A stretch of 60,000 bases of DNA. Origin: Tubiluchus corallicola. Its lineage: Eukaryota; Priapulida; Priapulimorpha; Priapulimorphida; Tubiluchidae. The notes under the pieces were generated by a model that was given only the letters and a program-made list of their open reading frames with translations, was not told the DNA's origin and made no database searches. Position numbers and translations under genes: made by a program. Position 1 is the stretch's first letter, and each line of letters begins with the position of its first letter. The stretch is from NCBI GenBank assembly GCA_030141605.1, contig JAQGDQ010000023.1, positions 64,001 through 124,000 of the forward strand. The letters are read 5' to 3'. This document shows, piece after piece, positions 23,524 to 34,520 of the stretch.

Positions 23524-25439
23524 AAAGAGATGGATAAAAATGATAAGCCATTGAAAGATGTCGAACTTATGTACATGATTAGCGATGAAGAACTAGATGG
23601 GGCACTGACAAGTATAAAAAGTGGTAAAGCATATAGAGATGACGATGTAGCTGGAGAGTTTTTAATTGGTCTTAAAAGTAAAGCAAAAGAAATGTTAAAA
23701 AAGAGCTCAACTCTGTCACTTTGACAAAAAGTATACCAGTATCATGGAAAACAGGAACAATTTCTCTCATTCATTAAAAGGAAGAAAAAGAAAAGATTGA
23801 AAATTATAGGCCTATAGCTATAATTTCAGTGGTCGGGAATTCTTATCAAATATTTTAAAAACTAGAGTAGTAAAGGAACTAGAATTAAGAAATGTGGTTG
23901 CTCAGGAACAGAATGGATTTAGGATTGGCAGAAGGTTGGAGGAGAACTTATGCATATTGATTTTTTTGAGAGAAATAGCTTCTATACAGGAACAAAGCCT
24001 TTGGGTGGCGATGTTGGACCTAGAAAAAGCTTATGATCGTGTCGACAAACAAAAACTGTGGCAAGTATTGACACATTTAGGTGCACAGCAATCCTTTCTT
24101 GAATTTTGTAAATCATGGTACCATGGTTTTAATGTTAGATTTGTTTGGAGACGTATCAAAACAGATAATGTAATGGTAACGTCAGGTGTAAAACAAGGTG
24201 ATCTTATGTCCTCCGTATTTTTATCACTGTATATTAATAAAATGTTAAAAGAAATAAGTAGATCAGAAAGAGGATACAAAATAGATGAAAGTATAATAGG
24301 GAGTATATTAGCTTTTGCTGATGACACCGCGTTAATTACAGAATTTGATATGGTAGTGTTATTGAAGATTGCTGATGATCTTGGAAAAGAGTATAGCATG
24401 AAATTTAGTGGGACCAAGTGTGCATCAATTCTCTTTAGTGGAGCTAATGCTAATGCAGTCTTTAAGATAGGTGACATACCTATACATGAAACAGAAAGAG
24501 AAAAATACCTAGGGGTAATTATAAGAGCCATAGAAGATAAGCATAGCTGGAAAGAAAGAATACCAGCTATTAGAAGAACTATAGGTGCCGTAAAATTTGC
24601 GACAATGCAATCAGAAGCAAGATTAGAAATAGGAAGAAAAGGCTGGAAAGCAATTGCAGTCCCTAAAATAATGTTTGGTTGCGTGGGCAGAACATACAGC
24701 CAAAAGGAAGTTGATTGGTATAACAGCATTCAAGAAGAATTTGTAAGATGGCTCTGGAAAGCAAAAGGATGCAGTGGTGCTGCTATTAGAGGTGAAGCGG
24801 GGTATTCGTCCTTTGAAGAACGGGAAGCAAAGGCTAGACGAAAAATTTTTAAAAGAATTATATTTAGTGATATATATATACTGAGTGATAATTGGTTACT
24901 GAAAAAAGTGGTAATATGGGTAGTGACACACAGAATTCGATCAAAATGGTTGCAAAGAATCAGACATTTGGGGGATAAATTTGGGCTTCCGGTATTTGGC
25001 AATATTATGGCATTAGGGGAATTAAATGAGGTAGGTCTGAATAAAATTTATGATAAACATTTGGGTGAAAAAGCATGGGATGTGCATATAGAGAAAGCTA
25101 TAGCTGAAACGGGATTAAAAATGTGGAATGAAAAATTAAGTAAATGTTCGACAGTAGAAAGGTATAGATTGCAAAAGTTGTATATCATTTGAACCCTGGA
25201 TGAACGATACACGGGGTGCGGAATTGCTTGTCAAACCTAGGGTTGGTGCATTAAAAGTATTGGGAAATCCCTTGTATGCTTGGAAAGTAGATTACTGCAT
25301 ACAAAAAAGACTTTGTAAATGTAGTAAAGATATTGAAACTGCAGAACACATAATATTAAATTGTGAATTTTACACACAGATGAGAAACAAGGTCTATTGG
25401 CAAGGAGTAACTGATGAAGAATGCTTGAGATGGCTGTGA
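23524..25439 (+). pseudogene. LINE reverse transcriptase and C-terminal region
   Basis: After the nested insert the host LINE resumes with DGALTSIKSGKA at about 23602, then a broken stretch to about 23890. The longest intact frame, 23894-25192 (432 codons), holds QNGFRIGRR, the motif A block LDLEKAYDRV, motif B SGVKQGD, motif C ILAFADDTALI and the thumb block EKYLGVII. A +1 shift near 25190 moves to the C-terminal zinc-knuckle frame ending at 25439. The two catalytic Asp of FADD are kept even though the element is dead. Confidence 0.85.
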
Positions 25440-25688
25440 TTTGGAGTGGCAAAAATTTATGCAGTCTGCCTACTGAAGGACATAATGGTCAAAAGAAGAA
25501 GCATTGTGAATGTATAACTTCACAGCTGAAAAGATAAAATAAAGAGTAATATATATATTTAGCTGTGCGTAACAGAGGTATAATATTTATAAACCCAAAT
25601 TTGTTTTGTGTTGTAGCATTAGAGCAAGCATATGTGTGCGTCTTAGCGTTTTTGAGTAGAAATCAGGCTAGTAGTACAATATACATTG

Positions 25689-25991
25689 CTACTCGAACTG
25701 ATATAAAAGGGATTTAGGCACCGGACGGATGCCACGCATTCCTGTCGCTCCCACCATCCACGATGTATCATCCCTCAAATCTAGAGTTGTATTTGCTAAA
25801 TCTATATACATCAGTAGCTGACCTCCTCTCGGCTTTTTTGTTGTTTCAAGAGCTTTACATAATGCTATAGGAAGAGGAGATTCTTGATGTAATATTAGTG
25901 TATGCCCAGTCCAAAGCAATTTTCTTACTTTTATTTCTTTACTCCAAGAAGCCAATACCAGTCGGCAATTCCGACAAATAGCACGCTGCAA
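25689..25991 (-). CDS. Unidentified ORF, possible 3'-terminal exon
   Basis: A minus-strand frame ends at 25689. It is preceded by a good acceptor-like sequence (TTCTTGCAG, then exon from about 25987) and encodes about 99 residues, including CRNCRLVLASWSKEIK, PIALCKALETTKKPRGGQLL and MVGATGMRGIRPVPKS. I recognise no domain. It could be the last exon of a gene whose other exons lie beyond the retroelement remnants, or part of a repeat. No donor partner was found. Confidence 0.3.
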   Translation of the reverse strand: MQRAICRNCRLVLASWSKEIKVRKLLWTGHTLILHQESPLPIALCKALETTKKPRGGQLLMYIDLANTTLDLRDDTSWMVGATGMRGIRPVPKSLLYQFE

Positions 25992-25999
25992 GAACAGAA

Positions 26000-26510
26000 A
26001 TCACGTATTCGAATGAGTTTTTATTCAGTTGCGTTTTAATTTGGTATAACCCAATTCGGTTATTTCAGTTTTGTCACAGCGTCCTCTTCAACATATTGCA
26101 AGCAATCTAAGGAAAATTACGTAGCAAAAAATAATACAGTAGTCTTAGATATTGAGTTCCGAACAATAGTTGATTAAAACAGGTCTGCATACAACCACGC
26201 ATGTTCATTACATATTATTACATTTCTCCTTTACAAGTTTTGCAGAAAAATACATCTATAAAGTGTGAGTAATTTAAGTAAATACCAAGAGATAATACAT
26301 GGAAATCCTAATAGAACATGCACATAAAAAATCCAATTTTAAATGCCATCAATATTGCATATTCTTTTAGGCTTTTTTCGTTTTTGCAAATCTACATGTT
26401 TACAGGTTCAACTTCAAAGCTGGTTTTGTTACACGATCAGACAATGTTTCCACCAATTCTTGGACAGTAACGTAACATAGTGGTATTTATTGTTGGCCAC
26501 TAATGAGTTG
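26000..26510. other. Non-coding stretch beside the Ty3/gypsy remnant
   Basis: AT-rich sequence where a 3' LTR would be expected, but I could not find a matching direct repeat in 28304-29700. No gene is seen. Confidence 0.4.
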
Positions 26511-28303
26511 TTAATACATTACATCACTAGACTTATGTTTGCATGGCGAGCCTTTAGGAGAATTAGGAAGAGCAGTTGTAGGAGAAGAAATAAGTGTCGG
26601 TAAGGCTGCAATTGTTGCTCTGTTTCTACGGAGTGTTGTGCCTTCATCACTCTCTGTGATAACTAGTCTTGGGTTTGTTGATTTCCCAGTCACTGTCCCA
26701 TAGGACTTCTCCTTACGTAGGTAGACATTTTTCAACTCCGGGAGGATTTTTGTATGATGTCTCCTGTTGAAACTGCCTCATGATTTGTTGCACATGATTT
26801 CAACCTTGGAGCGAACTTACTATCGCGATTGATATGTTCAAAATACAAACGAAGTCTTGGGATTCTTAACTGACGTCCCGTCAAGAGTTCCATTGGTAAA
26901 AGTCCATTCTGCAAAGGAGCAGCTCGATGCTGCAACAAGGCCAAAATGGATTTTTTTGCTTTGATGTGCTAAAACTTGTCTTTATCGTGCATATGGCTCT
27001 CTCTCTACTTCACCAGAACTCTATTGTTGAAATTCATAGCAGGTGAAACTGCAGGCCATTGTCACTGACAATGATATCGGGTGACTCAAGTTTCCAACCT
27101 TCAATGTACCGAGAATGCTTCCCTTCAAACTGGAAAAGGTTTTTAAAGAACTTTCCAGGCATTAACAGTTCCTTCTGCAAAGACTGATGTTTTGCACACG
27201 TATGGCACTTTTTTAACACATCCTCGATTTGGGCGGATATTCCTGGAGAACGTGCCAGGCCGCAGCATTTGCTAATGTCTAAGGGTCCTTCGTGTAGCCT
27301 GTCTAAAACTTCCAGGATCTGTGTGTAACTAAGAATTGGCACACATGAGAAGGTTATCAACTATACTGAAGTGCTTCCTTCAAGTCTGCTGTATTTTCAC
27401 TACTGACTCCAAATACATTGTTGCTTGGTGTCAACAAGCCCAATTCCAGATTTTTGTCTCGTGAGAGCAGTGGCTGATTTTAGTTCTTGGTGATATATAT
27501 TGCATCTTTTACACGCATTGCATACATATTGAGTCTTGTTACTGAGTACTGCAGAAAATTCACCAATCAACGGAAGAAGGTCCTCTGAGTTTCTTCATTG
27601 ACGTCCGTAGTTATTTTCCTGGTGGTACAAGTTTTTGCCCTATCATAGTGGCATTCACTCCAGTATCGAGTTTGAACGTACGGAGATGGTTACTAATGTG
27701 CAAGCTAGTCTTAAAGGACATGAAGAGGCGTCTTAAAGAAGTGGTTTTCCCTGGTTTTTAATGCCTGTTTTCTGAAAATTACTTTATACTGCCCTTTTCT
27801 TGACCTTCAAGAAGATCTTGATAAATTTCTTGATAAAGGTCTTCTACAACTCCTAGAAAAAGTTCCTCTTCTCCAGTCATCAACTTCTTGGCATTTCTTC
27901 TTGCTGTTGTTCTTGCGATGTCAAGTCTGTTTGTGAGTAGGCCTACTCAAGCTTGGCTTGATAAGTGATGTGCCCTCTGGTAGTGTACAATTTTTCCACA
28001 TCCATTACATTATGCACCCTGTGCTAAACATTTTAACTCTCTGATGAAATGTTCCAAAGTAATTTGAGCATTTTGTAATGGGTTTATTGACTGGGTGTGC
28101 TTTCTTAGCATTTACAGCCTCTATTTTCTCTGAAGTGGCTCCACGTAAGATGTCCTTACTTTGCTTTTGGGCTTCGTGTTGTCTGGCAAACATAACTTCC
28201 AAAGACCTTTGGACTGACTGTCTATAACTGCATAACAGGGACTATCGTTACCCCACTTTTGCACTAAACACCACTGGTCAGGCAGGGCAACAGCAGGTAG
28301 CAT
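26511..28303 (-). mobile_element. Ty3/gypsy-type LTR retrotransposon remnant, internally deleted
   Basis: On the minus strand, broken frames give a gag/nucleocapsid-like tail (28303-28005, a degenerate Cys/His region near KCSNYFGTFH), a retroviral-type protease active site (LDTGVNATMI, about 27675-27640), an integrase zinc-binding segment (27360-27150, with LHEG and CHTCAKHQ), the core motif IIVSDNGLQF near 27050, and the integrase C-terminal region (26944-26511, with ELLTGRQLR and TTLRRNRATI). Only about 300 bp separate protease from integrase, so the reverse transcriptase/RNase H region is missing. Stops and shifts occur throughout, and no LTRs were found. The element is inactive. Confidence 0.75.
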
Positions 28304-30232
28304 TTGTAAAGTCTTTGGTATGAGCCATTCACAGTATAGAACTCACAGCTTCCAAGACGCAAAGTGGATGCATTAGCACTAGAACAAATTTAACCATTTG
28401 TGAACGGCTACCATTTTTTATTATCGCCATCTGTCACTTACCAACACACAGACAATAACCATGAATGATAAAAGTCATGAGTGTTGATACGCCATAAACT
28501 TCTCATCTCTGAGAGTCGTCTGAACATTCACAAACACAGGCGCGTGATGGACCTACAGGTTATATAATATGTACACTGCTGCAGGCTGCATAATATCAAT
28601 TAATGCCTCCAGAAATTTTTGAGAATTTAGCGTTGCTATATTTCATTCTCGGGTTGACTCCGTCCAAAATTAATGAATAAATTGTGAATAATTAAGCGAA
28701 TAAAAGTTCAACTTAAAGCCGTAAATAAACCATGAACAATATCTGCAACTGAAAGTCCTCCAGTACCGCTACTCAAAATGTGTCTTATATAAGGCCTATG
28801 ACTTTTTTGCTACTGTATGAGTACAGACGTAACTAAATGATGTCAAATTAGGAACCATTCTGTTAAGGAGAATCTTGGCTATTCAATCATGCTACTTGCT
28901 TAAGCATTTGTAAGTGATTGAATTGGATTAAGTTAAGGAAAAGACGCCCTATTCAGGCACTACAGCTTAGCTTATTGAGTAGCTTAGTCTGGCTTATACT
29001 TGCGCGATCGAACACTGTTTTATCGATCGCCTGCTTGATACAACCCCAGAAAACCATCTGTTGTACAGAGTTCTAGGAAAAAAACCGATCGGCCAAGGAC
29101 AAATTAAGGTCGTATCATCTTTTAACAGGCATTTCTCCTTAAAATAGAGTAGACTTGAGCCTAAAGTGTATCAGAGTATTGCGTCTGGACAATTGAAATT
29201 TCTGCATTTACCGATTTCACCCATGTGATACTGTACATCGTTATGGTGAAAACACTTTCACTGCAATTCTTGCAAGTGTAGTCAAAAATCGATTTTTAAC
29301 TTGTCTAATTTAAGCAAATGCATTTCATAATTTACATAATTTTGCGTGAAAGTCCATTGTGTAAGCAGTAGAAACCTACAAAAATTATGAAACAATGTAA
29401 TCCTTGCTTCGTGAGAGCAGTTTTTCATGAACCAATGCAAAATGCAGCAAACTCCCACGGTCCCGAAGGAGCCAAAGGCCTGCTTGTCAGTTAGAGTAAC
29501 GGCTGACTGTAGAGGTGTATTTTAGACCTGCCTGTATCTTACTGTAGCAAGCCAAAATTTCTCAATGTTACATTAACAAATGCCTTGAATTAGCTGTTTT
29601 TTAATTGAGTGAAAATAATAAACTGACAGCCTTGTAAATCATGATCACTGATTGATCACATGATAATTCATGAGTAACAATTATATAAATATAAGCAGAA
29701 TTTTATATACATATGTATAAAAACTATAATCGTGCATAAAAGCACGAAAAAATGCTGTTCTGCCATTGTGTATAAAGTCATGCAAAAATGGGTTTTTATT
29801 TTACAGATGAATTCAAAATATGGGATATTAAGTTCAGTCGATAAAATGGCAGGAGAGTGAAAATGATTGCACCACTCGTGCATCAAATAATTTAAAGTAA
29901 ATAGTTCCACTTTGTTTATGTTTTGCTTAATATGGCACAAAGCTAAAGTTATAAATGGCTAAACTAAGAGCAGATTATAAGTAGTTAAGGTAGAATAGAT
30001 TGTGTAGATCAGGTGGGATTAAGTTTTGAAATTTGGATTGTGTGATAATTTTGCGTTTTCTTAATTAATTGAAAAAAAGTAATAATTGTTGACCATGCAT
30101 CTTCCCAACAAACTAAACTATTTTCAAATTAAGTATAATTTTTCTTTGTAAATAAATTTGTACAAGTACTGTAAATACTTTATACTGTGATAATCACGTA
30201 AATAAGATGATGATCGACTATGAACGACTCGT
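28304..30232. other. Intergenic AT-rich stretch
   Basis: Lies between the retroelement remnant and the 3' end of the GT64 gene. No domain-bearing open frame or clear repeat is seen. The 90-codon minus frame at 29668-29940 looks like chance. Confidence 0.45.
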
Positions 30233-33200
30233 TTAGCGTTTCTTTGCGATCTTTGATTTTTTGCCAGTCGTCGTGAGAAAAATGTCACTGTACTGCAATG
30301 GCAAGTAACCATAAATCTGGATTAGTTCATTAATACATCTCGTTCTATTGTTTCTATGCATGTTTCCTGGTGCATGTTGTAGACCCTTGTACGTTTGCGC
30401 GGTATTATCAATTTTTTTGTACTTTTTTGGCACAATACACACTCCCGCCACGTCCTTTAGTAAATGTGAGATGGCAAAGTTGACTGCAATGTCGTCACAG
30501 TTGTTATAGTGGTCAATCATATTAAACACGCTCTGTGGAAGTTCCTGAAAAACCCGGAAGTAACTCCTGTGAAGCAACATTGGCCCTAGAAAATGAATAA
30601 AAGTGATGCTGAGTAAGTTGAAATAAGCTGTTGGCAAAGTAAATTAAAATCTGATAAGGTAAAGTATGGAAGATGTATGTCGAACCCAGTAGTAAGGTGA
30701 GATGATGGAAACACTAGCTAGTTTATTCATAAAATAATAGCAGCACAACTAGAACACAAAAGACCCTATACATTTCACAAAAACAATACTTTGATGAAAA
30801 CCCACCTCACTTTATATAAAGCCCAACTCGCACTTTTTATGAAGCCCACCTCAGACTTTATATAAAGCCCAACTCGCACTCTATATAAAGTCCACCTCAG
30901 ACTCTATATAAAGTTCACCTCAGACTCTGTATGATGCATACTTCAGATACATACATACATACATACATACATACAAACAAATAAGAAAAAATCGCTCTAA
31001 TATAGAAATAGGTGGCTAACCTGGAAGTATAATCGAATATTTTCCTCTAATATTGTATGTTATGTACTCAAATGATCCGTCTGGATTTTGCGCATGCGCT
31101 CTGCATTCAAATCCAAATATCTTATTTGGTATCTAAACGAAAAGCACATTCAGTTAGCAATTTTATGTACTAGTACAACAATTTTTTGTAAAGTAATTAA
31201 TTTTTCAGGTTAATACAGGTGCGTAATTATAATATTATAATTACACAAGAGCGCTCATCACCACTGATACTTCAAGTGTGACCTATTTAATTCATGAGAT
31301 TTAACTGAACAAGGGCAAATACACTTGGTGAGCAAAGTTATTAAAATTTATCACAAATTTTGTGGAATATTACACTTTAGTTGAGACGTTTAGTTCAGTA
31401 CAAAATTTAATCTGCAATGTTAAGAAACGTAAAAAGATACGAATGCATGCGAAAAAAATTCGGTGTGGTGTACGATCGTTGAGACGTTTTTACTGCCACA
31501 AAAAGTAACGAATTCGAGTTATACTTTGCTTCATTTTTGACATAATGTGAAGAAGTAAAGAATTAGATTTGGTTGTGTAAACAAGTAGCAGCTTATCCCT
31601 GTAAAATCACAATTAACTCGCTGAAGAGGTTGATTGATCATTATAAACTGATTAAAATTAAGTTATGACAATGGCCGTTTTCGTGTTACCATATCTGAAG
31701 AAAACATATACCTGTTTCCAAGCGGCATAGGCTCTGAGAATGTCATATTCGCTAATTAATGTGTCATCATCACTAATTAAGACAGCTAAACACATAAAAA
31801 TAAAGACGAGATATAAATAACAAACGAGACAATACGTATAATTAGAAATAACATTAAAATTTTTTGGCAATTCGCCATCTTTATTGCCAACGTTATCTTG
31901 ATACACTTTCACCTATATTTTATGTATTATTTAAACAACTTATGTATTTGTACATGTGTGTTCAAAAATGTCTTTATTGTTAGACTATGGCAATACATAC
32001 ACTTGGCCACAAATGTTTACACTAATTTCAACCTTATGCAATACGATACAATTATATTTGTTTTAAACATATAATCTAAAAGCAAAAAAAGTTCGCTTAA
32101 TTTTTTTGGAAAATGTATAAATTATAAAATTTCCGAGAAATTTGATGGATGCATTTGTTTACTTTAGCTCTCTGTTTCTTTTCTCTCTTTCTGTTTTTGT
32201 GCTTGCGCCACCTTTGACCGTATTCCTGCCACACGGTGTCTTATTTTGCATTTTCTAGGAGTCTACATCTAGTCTGCTGCCTCCTTCCTTATACTTTAAT
32301 AGGCAGTAATTAGATATCGCAAGTAAAGTTAAAAGGTAAACACTAATTTAGCAAGCTTTTAAACAATTAACAAGTTTCATTTTCCTTTCTTATAAATTTG
32401 CAAATCTGCAATAAAAACTGGCATCACTGATACAATATAATACTTTTATTAGACAAACAAAACGTTTATTGGGGTGCTCCCCACATTGTCAATTGTAAAC
32501 AACTGTGAGTCAAAATCTTTTACAATTGGTATAATCATAAACTGAAGTAATAAGGAAAATCTTTGGAACTAATAAAAGTACATTTTTTTAATAAATAACG
32601 AATTATAACTAATTTAATTAACAATTTAATAAATTTATAAAAGTAAAAAAATGTTTAATGAAAGTATAAATTTTCAGTTGCTTGAAATGATATATATTAA
32701 GTATCAATCAATATAGTTTTTCCTAATGCTTAAAAATCTGCAGAATTTCCTACCTGGAATTTGCGTCTCTGAAAACTATATCTTCACTCGAGTGATACTG
32801 TTGTCACTAGAAAGTTAGTTATACGAATTCTAGTGGCGTTCATGTAACATCCGGAATGCGTTATGCGTTAGACACCTGCAGAATAACTGCGGAATAAAAA
32901 ACAAATAGGAAATAAATACAGAAAAAATAACGCATTACGCAAATCAGATAAACGGGTGCATAGAAGACAATATAAACCGATTTTATCTATTCCGCACCCC
33001 CCCCCATAACGCGTACGCATTCCGGATGCTATATAAACGCCACTTAATGCTATTTTTCTGTGTTCTTGAAATGCCTTTGTTTTGGGCCAATATATCTAAA
33101 TAATGTCTATGACGGGAAATTACCATCTGTTAATAAATCAGGTGAGACTTTCCATCTATTCGCCAAGGTGTTTGTAGACGGAGTCACGACAACCAGCTTC

Positions 33201-33820
33201 TTGCCTCGACCCTCCAATATGTGCTGAGGAAAATCAGGTACATTTTCTCCTGAATAAACAAATTAGATGCATATTTAAGCTACTGAGATTTACAAACTAT
33301 TTTAGAATAAATAAATGAAAGAGTGAAGGAATAAATGAACAAACGAATGAATAAACGAATAAACATGTGAATGAATGAATGAGCGAACAAACGAATGAAA
33401 GGTACAACAAGTCACTTATTCTTTCACTCATTTCACTCGGTTCTCACTCAACCAGCAATCCATATCACATAGCCATACGTCTGTCCGTTCACCTGTCTTT
33501 CAGTATGTCCACTCACTCTTTCATCTGACCATCAATCCACTAAATTATGTGAAATCTATCTTACCCAAGTTGTGCCAGATCATCACAATCTTGCTAACAG
33601 AATCCATGCTAGCGTAGTTCATAAGCACTCTCATGAGTAAGTCATTACGTTTGTACGTAAGCAGTATCACAGTAAAATCAGGAATGATGCCATTAATATT
33701 ATAAGCATCATCACTTATCGCGTATTCATTTGTCTTATCTTCATGAACAATCAAAAGAAGCTGAACGCCGAGAAATGCAGAGAAACAAATAAAGCACACC
33801 CATCGCAGCCATGTCTTCAT
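30233..33820 (-). CDS. EXTL2-like glycosyltransferase (GT64), complete five-exon gene
   Basis: Exons on the minus strand: 33820-33565, 33249-33124, 31785-31712, 31132-31021 and 30585-30233. All introns are GT-AG and phases match, giving 306 residues from ATG 33818-33820 to TAA 30233-30235. Residues ~5-26 (WLRWVCFICFSAFLGVQLLL) are a signal anchor, so a type II membrane protein of ER/Golgi is expected. The GT64 fold follows: FTVILLTYKRNDLLMRVL, ANRWKVSPDLL, AVLISDDDTLI (the DxD nucleotide-sugar/Mn site), a GFECRAH block, PMLLHRSYF, and HYNNCDDIAVNFAISHLL with the acidic catalytic pair. Family members transfer GlcNAc or GalNAc to the heparan/chondroitin linkage region or extend heparan. There is no GT47 exostosin domain, so the architecture is EXTL2-like rather than EXT1/EXT2, and the length is near human EXTL2. 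Introns hold a MITE and a 23-bp repeat. Confidence 0.88.
30801..30936. repeat. 23-bp tandem repeat, six copies, alternating variants
   Basis: Units such as CCACCTCAGACTTTATATAA and CCAACTCGCACTCTATATAA (then AG) alternate, giving a loose 46-bp higher-order period. It lies in the last intron of the GT64 gene and is followed by a (CATA)n run at about 30949-30976. Confidence 0.85.
32831..33050 (+). mobile_element. MITE copy 2 with ATCCGGAATGCGT ends
   Basis: Left end AGTGGCGTTCATGTAACATC (then CGGAATGCGT) and right end ACGCATTCCGGATGCTATAT (then AAACGCCACT) are inverted repeats of about 35 bases. The ~220-bp element is the reverse complement of the copy at 15059-15262 with moderate divergence, and includes a run of nine C near 32997. 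It lies in the second intron of the GT64 gene. Confidence 0.85.
33305..33400. repeat. Degenerate AATG/AACG tetranucleotide tract
   Basis: Repeated words AATGAATG, AACGAATG and AATAAACG in the first intron of the GT64 gene. Confidence 0.7.
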
Positions 33821-34230
33821 ACCAAGAAAACTACTGCTTAACTAACGCGTCATAGATAAAATTTCTGAAATAAGACCAACATTGTATAAGTGCTTGTGAC
33901 GCAGACGCGGAAATCTAATCTCATATTTAGGCACGTTAAAGAAATTCACGTACGTCTATGTCACGGTCAGACAACTTTTGTGGTAGCCCACGCGCTGCTA
34001 ATAAAGGTGCACGTAAAACCTCCATAACAAGTCATTGCTTTAAAAATGATACTTTGGGTTTGATTTTAGCAAGAACAATTCTGTGACCTTTTTGTTTGTT
34101 TTTTTATTTGCAGTGAAAGAATTATTTGATAACAAGCTACGTTCGACTTCAAGCCTAGTTTAATAATAGTTTCACTCTCCCTAACCACAACGTAAAATGA
34201 ATCGTGATTTTGCAGGTGTGGAATTGGTAG
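33821..34230. other. Upstream region of the GT64 gene
   Basis: 5' flank of the GT64 gene on the minus strand. I see no convincing TATA box or coding sequence. Confidence 0.35.
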
Positions 34231-34289
34231 CTAGTTGGCTACCTGGTTGGCTGGCTGGCCTGGCTGATTGTCTAAGTGAAAGTGACTAC

Positions 34290-34520
34290 TGAACTGACTA
34301 ACTGACTTGACTGACTGACTGACTGGACTGGACTGGACTGACTGACTGACTGACTGACTGACTGACTGACTGACTGACTGACTAGACTGACTGACTGACT
34401 GACTGACTGACTGGACTGACTGACTGACTGACTGACTGACTGACTGACTGACTGACTCACTCACTCACTCACTCACTCACTCACTCACTCACTCACTCAC
34501 TCACTCACTCACTCACTCAC
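34290..34520. repeat. Compound tetranucleotide microsatellite (GACT)n-(CACT)n
   Basis: About 165 bp of GACT units with occasional five-base slips (GGACT, AGACT) turn abruptly, near 34456, into about 65 bp of pure CACT units. Open frames reading SQSV in multiple frames are a by-product. Confidence 0.95.

Larger units (their letters stand above)
19709..25540 (+). mobile_element. Decayed non-LTR retrotransposon (LINE) with PHD-like, CCCH, endonuclease and RT regions
   Basis: Broken coding segments occur in the expected order. ORF1 (19709-20177) carries a PHD-like block with CKTWIHYKCSG and FSCPKC. A charged coiled-coil-like stretch follows (20200-20800). Around 20815-20880 a CCCH finger fits C-x8-C-x5-C-x3-H exactly. 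An APE-type endonuclease follows (21515-22250, with GDFNAHI, TIDYALV and SDHAALV). The reverse transcriptase (about 23524-25190) shows DLEKAYDRV, SGVKQGD and FADDTALI. A C-terminal zinc-knuckle-like CKCSKDIETAEHIILNC is at about 25316-25366. Stops and frameshifts (for example near 20178, 21650, 23724 and 25190) make it inactive. A second LINE interrupts it at 22836-23508. The exact 5' end and any target-site duplication were not found. The clade is uncertain; the RT plus C-terminal knuckle would suit the Jockey/I/CR1 side of the tree. Confidence 0.85.

Noticed and set aside
34231-34464. SQSV-repeat protein frames
   Set aside because: By-product of the GACT tetranucleotide microsatellite; two frames give near-identical peptides.
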